Assembly (NCBI GenBank): GCA_963757565.1
Contig: CAVWSB010000003.1
Span: 62,001 to 126,000 of the forward strand
Source: PALSA-894 sp963757565
Lineage (GTDB): Bacteria > Pseudomonadota > Alphaproteobacteria > Rhizobiales > Xanthobacteraceae
Reading direction: 5' to 3'
Length of the DNA stretch: 64,000 nt
In this document: positions 49,490 to 55,941 of the stretch, one piece after another
How positions within the stretch are numbered: the first letter of the stretch is position 1
How the letters are laid out: the number at the start of each line of letters is the position of its first letter
The notes under the pieces: generated by a model
The model's database searches: none
The model's input: only the letters and a program-made list of their open reading frames with translations
What the model was told of the DNA's origin: nothing
Made by a program: the position numbers and the translations under genes

Positions 49490-50209
49490 TCAATTTGTAA
49501 TACGCTGCTTGGTCACCCGGTTGACGTGCTCTCGGACCACCTCGTAGCACTCGCAAGAGCTTTTCTTGAGACCTTCGCGATCAAGAATCTTAATTCGACC
49601 TCGCGAGTATTCGATCAAATCCTTCTTAGCGAGTATCGTTGCTGCCAGCGAAACGGCGTTCCGCTGCACACCAAGCATGTGAGACAGATATTCCTGCGTC
49701 AAAGGGATAGCGTCGGACTCGATCACGTCCTGTGACTGCAACAGCCACCGGCACAGACGCGCTTCGACGGTATGCAGAGCATGGCAGGCGGCCGATTGTT
49801 GAGCTTGCGACAGGATGACAGACTGAAAGCCGTTTATGGTCAGCCTGAACCGTTCGCTCGCCTTGAACACTTTCAGGAAATCGTCGCTTCGTACCTGCAG
49901 TGCCTCGCCGGCAATTTGGACTGTGGCTTGTCCAAAAGAATAGAGACCGTAATTTGCAATCGAAGCACCAACCACACCTTCTCTTCCGATGATGCCCGTC
50001 TCGATCTGATCGCCATTCTTCATGACGGCGAGAAGCGACACCATCCCGCTCAGCGGAAAGTGGACATGTTTAATCGTGGCGCCAGGTGCGTGCAGCACCG
50101 CCCCAAGGGTCATCACGACTGGTTTGAGATGAGCCTCCAGAGCGGCGAGATCGCCAGGAGATAGTTGCTTGAGCAGCCGGTTTTCCCCGGCTGGGGTGGA
50201 CTTTGCCAT
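49490..50209 (-). CDS. Crp/Fnr family transcriptional regulator
   Basis: 239 aa. Starts MAKSTPAGENRLLKQLSPGD after GGAGAA, which decides ATG 50209. The cNMP-type barrel contains FPLSGMVSLLAVMKNGDQIE and GIIGREGVVGASI; the C-terminal HTH segment is LTQEYLSHMLGVQRNAVSLA. This is the rhizobial group of Crp-like proteins with an 'EGVVG' loop, different from the regulator at 6617. Convergent with DUF3489 across 95 bp. Confidence 0.9.
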   Translation of the reverse strand: MAKSTPAGENRLLKQLSPGDLAALEAHLKPVVMTLGAVLHAPGATIKHVHFPLSGMVSLLAVMKNGDQIETGIIGREGVVGASIANYGLYSFGQATVQIAGEALQVRSDDFLKVFKASERFRLTINGFQSVILSQAQQSAACHALHTVEARLCRWLLQSQDVIESDAIPLTQEYLSHMLGVQRNAVSLAATILAKKDLIEYSRGRIKILDREGLKKSSCECYEVVREHVNRVTKQRITN

Positions 50210-50467
50210 CACGGTTCTCCAAGCCCTTCCGGAGGGCAGAGACCGCAATGGGGAAGCATGACGCGCCGAACAGCGCCGCTTGCGGAGACCAAGGCCCTTA
50301 TGTGGGGGTTCTATGTCCGATCCGCTACCTTTGTATGCCCGCTACCATGAACACCGGTCTCGAATTAACAGGGGTATCGCTATGCCCTGTACCGGGCAGA
50401 CATTCGAGGTTCCCGAGGTGTGTGATGGGGCGTCTGGTTGATCGCGGATAGTTGGAGAGGCCGTCAA

Positions 50468-50704
50468 ATGGCCACAGCAGCTGATCCTTTCCTGAGCGAG
50501 AGTGCTGCGTTCGACGAAGCTGCAACACGCGCGATGGCGCTCGCCTTCGAGGACATTTGTAAAACGTTGAACCTGCCGCCGGACGCTGGCGAAGAGCGCA
50601 AGGCTATTGCGGTTCGGATTGTTGATCTGGCTCGCGGCGGACTAACCGATCCGCACGTACTTCTCGATCGTGTCGTTCGAGAAGCCAAGACTCCGGATTT
50701 GTAA
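50468..50704 (+). CDS. Small conserved Bradyrhizobium-type protein
   Basis: 78 aa starting MATAADPFLSESAAFDEAAT. Helical, with VRIVDLARGGLTDPHVLLDR in the C-terminal half. GAGAGG precedes the ATG. Similar short proteins are frequent in Bradyrhizobium genomes; function unknown. First of three small plus-strand genes (50468-51146). Confidence 0.7.
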   Translation: MATAADPFLSESAAFDEAATRAMALAFEDICKTLNLPPDAGEERKAIAVRIVDLARGGLTDPHVLLDRVVREAKTPDL

Positions 50705-50740
50705 GGATTCTTATAGAAGGTGGTTGGCTGAGACATCGCC

Positions 50741-50935
50741 ATGGTCACGACGCAGAGCATGAGACGGTTTTCGATCGAATGCATGGATTGGGCTAAGCAA
50801 GCTGGCAACCCCAGCGATCGTCAGACGATCGTTACCGTGGCTCAATTATGGTTGACGACTGCCGAGCAAATCGACCGGCTGGTCGAACAAGGTCGCGCCA
50901 AATCTCTGCCCGACTTCAGAAGGAAACTTAACTAG
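50741..50935 (+). CDS. Small conserved protein, paralogue of the gene at 7540
   Basis: 64 aa; a start at ATG 50759 (MRRFSIECMDWAKQAGNPSD) would align exactly with the 7540-7704 product. Shared features are C-x-DWA, NPS-RQTI, two Trp-Thr-Ala helices and the end LPDFRRKLN. Function unknown. Confidence 0.7.
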   Translation: MVTTQSMRRFSIECMDWAKQAGNPSDRQTIVTVAQLWLTTAEQIDRLVEQGRAKSLPDFRRKLN

Positions 50936-50954
50936 CCGGCAAGTGGGTGGGGCT

Positions 50955-51146
50955 ATGTCGGATTACCACGCGTACATCTTGGGGGCTGACGGTCATATCA
51001 TCAAACGTCACGACATCGAATGTGACGGCGATGACGCGGCGCTCGAATATGCGAAGAAGCTGGTGGACGGCCACGACGTAGAAGTGTGGCAACGCGATCG
51101 CGTCGTAGGCAAGCTCAAATCAAACGATCATCCCGGTTCAACTTAA
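50955..51146 (+). CDS. Small conserved protein
   Basis: 63 aa starting MSDYHAYILGADGHIIKRHD. It contains DDAALEYAKKLVDGHDVEVW, a short beta-alpha unit seen in many small Bradyrhizobium proteins of unknown function. GGTGGGG just upstream marks ATG 50955. Its last 9 bases overlap the convergent end of the methyltransferase gene. Confidence 0.75.
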   Translation: MSDYHAYILGADGHIIKRHDIECDGDDAALEYAKKLVDGHDVEVWQRDRVVGKLKSNDHPGST

Positions 51147-52379
51147 GCCCGGCGAATTCAAGAACGCATCGCCGGTGGCGGCCTGCGTCGCGCTGCCACC
51201 GGTTAGGTTTTGCCAGCGCTGAACAATGACATCGACGTACTTCGGGTCGAGTTCGACAAGCCGGGCGCGTCGGCCTGCACGCTCTGCCGCGATCATCGTG
51301 GTGCCCGAGCCGCCGAACAGGTCCAGCACGATATCGCGGCTCTTCGATGAATTCCGGATGGCGCGCTCGACCAGTTCGATCGGTTTCATCGTCGGGTGCA
51401 AATCGTTCTTTGCGGGTTTGTCGATGAACCAGACATCGCCCTGGTCGCGCGCGCCACACCAGTAGTGATCAACGCCCTCTTTCCAGCCGTAGAGGATCGG
51501 TTCGTACTGACGCTGATAGTCAGAGCGGCCAAGCGTGAATTTGTTCTTGGCCCAGATCACGAAGGTCGACCACTTGCCGCCGGCTTCCCGAAATGCCTTC
51601 TGCAGGACGTCCAGTTCCGATGACGACATGCAGATATAAATCGCGCCCTTTGTCATGGTGAGGATGTTGACGCTGGCGTCGTAGAGCAGCGCGCCAAAAT
51701 CCGCGCCCAACGCATCGTTGAGGATCGGGCGGTTCTTGCCCTTGCGCTTGTCCTTCGCGGAATTCGCGTAGTTCACATTGTAAGGCGGATCGGTGAAGCA
51801 CATGTCGGCGAGTTCGCCGCCGAGCACTGTCTCGACATCTGCCAGCACGGTGGCATCACCGCACAGAACCCGATGCTCGCCACAAACCCAGAGGTCGCCG
51901 GGGCGGCTGACTGGTTCCTCCGGGAGTGGAGGTGCCTCATCGGCAGCATCGGCGTCGTCCCCGACCTCGGCGAGCAGTCGATCCAAGTCATCGTCATCGA
52001 AGCCGAGCATCCCGAGGTCGACGTTCTCGTCTCGAAGTGCCGTCAGCTCCGCGGCGAGCATCTCGTCGTCCCAACCAGCGTTCTCGGCAATCCGATTGTC
52101 CGCGAGCATTAAGGCACGCCGTTGCGTCGGCGAAAGATGCGAGAGGACGATGACCGGTGCTTCGGTCAGGCCAAGCTTGCGCGCCGCCAGAATGCGGCCG
52201 TGCCCGGCGACGACAATGCCATCGTCTCCGACCAGCACGGGGTTGACGAAGCCGAACTCCGCGATCGATCCCGCGATCTGTGCCACCTGCGCGTCCGAGT
52301 GCGTGCGGGCATTGCGGGCGTGCGGGATCAATCGGTCGAGCGGCCAGCGCTCAACTTTGTCGGCCAATTGCGATGTCAT
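51138..52379 (-). CDS. DNA methyltransferase with N-terminal ParB/Srx domain
   Basis: 413 aa. N-terminal ParB-like domain: IPHARNARTHSDAQVAQIAG, VVAGHGRILAARKLGL. C-terminal N4/N6-type methylase: catalytic CFTDPPYNVNYA (DPPY), SAM-binding LDLFGGSGTTMIAAERAGR, and IDKPAKNDLHPTMKPIELVE. This fusion is widespread in phages and prophages, usually without a cognate restriction enzyme, and is thought to modify phage DNA against host restriction. No restriction endonuclease is adjacent. ATG 52379 (MTSQLADKVERWPLDRLIP) fits the family start. Confidence 0.92.
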   Translation of the reverse strand: MTSQLADKVERWPLDRLIPHARNARTHSDAQVAQIAGSIAEFGFVNPVLVGDDGIVVAGHGRILAARKLGLTEAPVIVLSHLSPTQRRALMLADNRIAENAGWDDEMLAAELTALRDENVDLGMLGFDDDDLDRLLAEVGDDADAADEAPPLPEEPVSRPGDLWVCGEHRVLCGDATVLADVETVLGGELADMCFTDPPYNVNYANSAKDKRKGKNRPILNDALGADFGALLYDASVNILTMTKGAIYICMSSSELDVLQKAFREAGGKWSTFVIWAKNKFTLGRSDYQRQYEPILYGWKEGVDHYWCGARDQGDVWFIDKPAKNDLHPTMKPIELVERAIRNSSKSRDIVLDLFGGSGTTMIAAERAGRRARLVELDPKYVDVIVQRWQNLTGGSATQAATGDAFLNSPGLS

Positions 52380-52455
52380 ATTTTCGGAGATCAACTAATC
52401 TGGTGAATGTTAACTTGCCGCGCCACAGCACACCCTGCCTAATAGTCGGAAAATC

Positions 52456-53229
52456 ATGCCCACTATCTTGAATGCGAAAAGCACATCTGCGCCTTCGGTT
52501 TTTCAGCCGGTAGCTTTGTTGCGCGAGGCGCGGCGACAGAAATCCATGCTGTCTGAGGAGGTGCCATCCGTCTGCATATTGGACCCCGACGGCGACATCA
52601 TCCGAAAGCTGCGCGAGAGGGGTCAGGCACGGGCCTTCAAGGGATGGCCGTGCTATCACACCGAGCTTGATACCTTCGAACTGGCGGGGCGGATAGTTGG
52701 CATCGTGGGTCGCGTCGTTGGCGCGCCTTTCGCAGTGCTGGTCGCTGAAGAGCTATTCGCCAGCGGCTGCCAGCTCTTGTTGAGCATTACCTCTGCGGGC
52801 CAGATATCGCGCTCAGGGCCAACGCCGTACTTTGTGATAATCGACCGTGCTTTGCGCGACGAGGGGACCAGCTATCACTACGCACCACCGAGCGAGTACG
52901 CGCTTGCGGACACGGCGTTGGTAGCAAAGGCCGCTACCGAATTGAAACGGTGGCAGAAGCCCTTCTTTGTTGGTTCAACTTGGACCACCGACGCACCCTT
53001 CCGGGAGACGGCCGATGCTATCGAGATGGCACGTGCGAAGGGTGCGCTAGCGGTCGAGATGGAAGCGGCGGCGCTCTACAGCTTCGCCAATGCAGCGAAT
53101 GTGAGCGTTCTTTGTCTTGCGCACGTGACGAACACAATGGGGCAAGGCGGCGATGACTTCGAGAAAGGCGAAAACGACGGAACGACGGACGCCCTGCAGG
53201 TTCTCGAAGCTCTCGTTGGTATCGCTTGA
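52456..53229 (+). CDS. Nucleoside-phosphorylase-like protein (PNP/UDP family)
   Basis: 257 aa. Contains LVAEELFASGCQLLLSITSA and GQISRSGPTPYFVIIDRALR, DEGTSYHYAPPS, and the family signature ALAVEMEAAALYSFA (Glu-Met-Glu) near 200, then AHVTNTMGQGGDDFEKGEND. These fit the phosphorylase superfamily that cleaves the glycosidic bond of nucleosides; uridine-phosphorylase-like. A divergent neighbour of the methyltransferase. The same superfamily occurs as an effector domain in some defence proteins, but no linked sensor is seen. Confidence 0.85.
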   Translation: MPTILNAKSTSAPSVFQPVALLREARRQKSMLSEEVPSVCILDPDGDIIRKLRERGQARAFKGWPCYHTELDTFELAGRIVGIVGRVVGAPFAVLVAEELFASGCQLLLSITSAGQISRSGPTPYFVIIDRALRDEGTSYHYAPPSEYALADTALVAKAATELKRWQKPFFVGSTWTTDAPFRETADAIEMARAKGALAVEMEAAALYSFANAANVSVLCLAHVTNTMGQGGDDFEKGENDGTTDALQVLEALVGIA

Positions 53230-53241
53230 ACTGGGCCCTGA

Positions 53242-53350
53242 GGTTACCGGCTAGCCCTGGTAACAAGAATGCCGAAGTTACCAGTCAGCTTTGCATCAAA
53301 ACCGCGGTGCTCCGGCCATTACTAAGGTCATGCAGGTGGTAACTGGTAAC
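53242..53350. repeat. Cluster of GTTACC/GGTAAC half-sites
   Basis: GTTACC at 53243-53248 and 53277-53282; GGTAAC at 53259-53264, 53338-53343 and 53345-53350. The first pair flanks the palindrome GGCTAGCC (53249-53256), making a near-symmetric 23-bp site. The stretch lies between convergent gene ends (53230-53537), where no promoter is expected. A 63-aa plus-strand frame at 53436-53627 overlaps the opposite gene and is not credited. Confidence 0.5.
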
Positions 53351-53537
53351 TCAGATTTCGCAGGTGTCAGTAGCGATGCAGCGCGCCATTGCCCCCCGCA
53401 TTCATTTCTGAGCCAGGGAGGACCCGCAAATTGGTGTGGTGAAGTTTGTCACGACTCTCGCGACCATAACGAAATTGATACCCAATCCTTCCGGTTTTGT
53501 CCGTCCGAAAAATGTCCGCAAAACACTTTTCGCTTCG

Positions 53538-54020
53538 TTAGCCGCCCAAGCTATCGGGCTCAAGGGTTGCTTGCGAGTGCACGGCGTCAAGGGTCCGCTG
53601 ATGCTTACCGTGCAGGAAGACAGCTAGTTGTTGTCGGATCCTCTCGCCCTCAGACGTCACCGCTGCTTCGAACAGACTGTGCTGAACCTCTTGCGGCAGC
53701 TCACTCCAACATTGCGCCACGGCCCGACCCAGGGCGCGCGAGAGCTCATCAATGGTCTCGGTTATTAGCTCAACAGGAGCTGAGGTATCGTCGATGCCCG
53801 CGTGCATTCCAAGGTCGCTCAACGCCTGGAGAAGCGCCTGATGTTCCGGACCATGTTCGCCTTGGGATAGGAAGCTTGTGACCTCGGTCTCCGAGGCGCG
53901 CCCCCCGGACGAAGGGTTTGGTTGGTGAGTCACGGCTAGATTAGCCGCGGCATTTCGGATCAATGTCCACCGGTCCCCATTGGGGCTCCGGTAGAGCTCT
54001 TTAACGGTTTCTGCTGTCAT
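53538..54020 (-). CDS. Conserved rhizobial protein, last gene of the early-type operon
   Basis: 160 aa starting MTAETVKELYRSPNGDRWTL. The N-terminal half resembles short Bradyrhizobium proteins that begin with NGDRW; the C-terminal half contains AVAQCWSELPQEVQHSLFEA and RIRQQLAVFLHGKHQRT, a helical unit repeated across Bradyrhizobium genomes. Function unknown. It starts 5 bp after DUF6362. Confidence 0.7.
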   Translation of the reverse strand: MTAETVKELYRSPNGDRWTLIRNAAANLAVTHQPNPSSGGRASETEVTSFLSQGEHGPEHQALLQALSDLGMHAGIDDTSAPVELITETIDELSRALGRAVAQCWSELPQEVQHSLFEAAVTSEGERIRQQLAVFLHGKHQRTLDAVHSQATLEPDSLGG

Positions 54021-54025
54021 TGCGA

Positions 54026-54511
54026 TCACCCTCTCAGGGGCAACGCTGAGCATTTTGCTATTGTTCCGGCCCCGCAGTGTCCGGGCTTCGCGATGCTGAT
54101 CAGCCGTCGTTTCGAGCGTCCGGTTTCGGCGTGGCCATTGAGGCGGAATGAGATCAGACACAGAGCGTAGCGCCAGTGTTCATTGGCCGCTGAACGCCCA
54201 AGCCCGACTTTGTAGCAAATCGCTTTCCAGCGAGCGCCCGTTGCCCGCAGCCAAACGATCCGTGCGTCCACAGGCTCCAGCCAACGAAGCCAGTCGAGCG
54301 TTTCATCCATTCGGCTGATTGCATCCGGCGCGGGTGGGCCGCGTCTAAGACGTCCGGGTTCTCGCCCGATAAGATCGGAGAACTCGGCCATCATCGCGGG
54401 CCAGGTGTTGAAGTGTCCAGGCACACGAACGTTGGGCAGTCGCTTCATCACGTCAGCTGCCTCTATAAAGCGGTCCTCGATCAAGGAGGGCGTCCATTTT
54501 ATTTCAGCCAT
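54026..54511 (-). CDS. DUF6362 family phage protein
   Basis: 161 aa starting MAEIKWTPSLIEDRFIEAAD. Family features: VMKRLPNVRVPGHFNTWPAM, ISRMDETLDWLRWLEPVDAR, IVWLRATGARWKAICYKVGL and the HTH-like SAANEHWRYALCLI. Related proteins lie in prophages and gene-transfer-agent neighbourhoods of alphaproteobacteria. The helix-turn-helix suggests DNA binding. It overlaps the 64-aa gene by 8 bp. Confidence 0.75.
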   Translation of the reverse strand: MAEIKWTPSLIEDRFIEAADVMKRLPNVRVPGHFNTWPAMMAEFSDLIGREPGRLRRGPPAPDAISRMDETLDWLRWLEPVDARIVWLRATGARWKAICYKVGLGRSAANEHWRYALCLISFRLNGHAETGRSKRRLISIAKPGHCGAGTIAKCSALPLRG

Positions 54512-54698
54512 GCGCCGTCTCCTCGGTCCGCGTGCCATACAGCTTCTCGCCAAGCTGGCGAACCAGTTCGCGTTCGGGCCACGTGAGTCTGTTGTCGTCG
54601 GCGCTGACGACCAGGATATTCTGATCATGCCAGCCCTCGTGTTTGACCCGTTCGGGTGATCTGCGTTCCCCTCCGAATCCTCTCGGCATGAAGTTCAT
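54504..54698 (-). CDS. Small phage protein, 64 aa
   Basis: MNFMPRGFGGERRSPERVKH followed by NILVVSADDNRLTWPERELV. Its start overlaps the TSCPD stop (ATGA) and its end overlaps DUF6362, so it is embedded in a coupled operon. No family recognised. Confidence 0.65.
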   Translation of the reverse strand: MNFMPRGFGGERRSPERVKHEGWHDQNILVVSADDNRLTWPERELVRQLGEKLYGTRTEETAHG

Positions 54699-55012
54699 TG
54701 CTCTTCCTCCCGGGCCAGGAGGTCAGCGAGCGAGCCGATGATCGACGCGGGTGATTTGCCGTCACCCAGCCGGCCCATGCTGGCGGCGAGTGCCGAGGGC
54801 TCAACGCCGTGTTGAAGCAGCAGGGAAAGCGCGACGCATGCATCATCGAGGATGCGGTCCATTGAAGAACCGGCCTTGGCACCGTGGGTGAAGACCTCAC
54901 CGACCTGGTTTCGGGAGACATCGAAACCGATCGTGACGGAATAAGATCGGAAGTCGTGGATCAGCTCTGTTGTGATTGCGGGTCTACGATCCGGGAGTTT
55001 GTGGCGTGTCAT
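54695..55012 (-). CDS. Stand-alone TSCPD-domain protein
   Basis: 105 aa starting MTRHKLPDRRPAITTELIHD. The core NQVGEVFTHGAKAGSSMDRI, CVALSLLLQHGVEPSALAAS and SPASIIGSLADLL matches the TSCPD domain found at the C-terminus of B12-dependent ribonucleotide reductases (NrdJ), although the name-giving TSCPD motif itself is not evident. Phages often encode it alone. ATGA overlaps on both sides. Confidence 0.78.
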   Translation of the reverse strand: MTRHKLPDRRPAITTELIHDFRSYSVTIGFDVSRNQVGEVFTHGAKAGSSMDRILDDACVALSLLLQHGVEPSALAASMGRLGDGKSPASIIGSLADLLAREEEQ

Positions 55013-55530
55013 CGCACGCCTCCACGCGTCTCAATCGCCCAAAGAAGGATAGCGATCGCGTCGGCTTCGTTGTCGTCAGCAGGTTGATGGCCGCGTGCGC
55101 GAACCGCATTCATCACGGCGTGCTTGTCGGCGTTGCCCTTGCCGGCAATGAACTTCTTGATCGTGCCGACCGGAACGCCTTGATATGCGAGGTGGCGTTG
55201 TTCGCACCAAGACGTCAGGGTTGCGAGAAGGCCGCCATATATGTGAGCTGCGTCGGTGCCGATGTGGCGTCGGACCTCTTCGAAATAGATCGCGGACAGC
55301 CCGGTAGCGTGCGCCGAGATGTCATCGAGCCAGGCCCGGAAGCGCAGGTAGCGCATCCCACCGCCGTCGTAACGGCTGGGACGGAACGAGACGGTTCCGC
55401 TTTCTATTCCGCTACCGGATAAACTGGTTGCCCAGCCGGTGATGGTGCCGAGATCGACAGCCAGAATCGTTGGGTGGGTGCCATCGACGGGTCGCGCTGA
55501 TGGGAGCGTAGTTCCGGAAAGGATCGTCAC
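55009..55530 (-). CDS. RuvC-like Holliday-junction resolvase family protein (phage type)
   Basis: 173 aa, GTG start. RNase H-like fold: first acidic residue in ILAVDLGTITGWATSL, second in IYFEEVRRHIGTDAAHIYGG, C-terminal acidic pair in DDNEADAIAILLWAIET. LLATLTSWCEQRHLAYQGVP and VGTIKKFIAGKGNADKHAVM are typical of the phage branch. It would resolve branched DNA during replication or packaging. First gene of the minus-strand operon; divergent from recD2 across the repeat array. Confidence 0.85.
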   Translation of the reverse strand: MTILSGTTLPSARPVDGTHPTILAVDLGTITGWATSLSGSGIESGTVSFRPSRYDGGGMRYLRFRAWLDDISAHATGLSAIYFEEVRRHIGTDAAHIYGGLLATLTSWCEQRHLAYQGVPVGTIKKFIAGKGNADKHAVMNAVRARGHQPADDNEADAIAILLWAIETRGGVR

Positions 55531-55653
55531 AGGGAAGGCTCACAAAAGTGGGCCTTCGGCTTCGGTCGCATTGTTTTTACGATCGCGGAATCGTCAGCTC
55601 AAGAAAAATCGAACAACTGGTCAGAAGGAACTTCAAGGCTCGGCGTGCGAGCA

Positions 55654-55915
55654 GTGTCACCAACCTCGCAATCGATTGGTGACACCAGCTTTTGCTGTCG
55701 CGACAGATACTTAGGTTGCGATGTCACCAATCTTTTGTGTCACCAACCACTTCGAACATATTCCGTATAGGAAAATTGAATCCGTCGTCGAATCTCCATT
55801 TCCACGTATAGATTTAGAAATCGATGGTGACATTGGTGACACCGTTGTTATTGCAGCGGAATTTGTGTCACCAACCTCCATACGAGGTTGGTGACACCGC
55901 CGAGGTTGGTGACAC
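55654..55915. repeat. Iteron/operator-like array of GGTTGGTGACAC in a divergent intergenic region
   Basis: Near-identical 12-mers. As GTGTCACCAACC: 55654-55665, 55737-55748, 55865-55876; variant ATGTCACCAATC 55721-55732. As GGTTGGTGACAC: 55886-55897, 55904-55915; variants GATTGGTGACAC 55674-55685 and CATTGGTGACAC 55831-55842; a partial GATGGTGACAT at 55823-55833. Pairs face each other across 8-9 bp (55654/55674 and 55865/55886), and the last two are direct repeats 18 bp apart. The array ends 26 bp before the recD2 start. No coding frame was seen in 55531-55941. Confidence 0.85.
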
Positions 55916-55941
55916 CGTGAGCGCTCTGTGATGCCTCGGCG

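Noticed and set aside
53436..53627. 63-aa plus-strand ORF in the repeat-containing gap
   Set aside because: It overlaps the 3' end of the opposite gene, has no family and no clear RBS.
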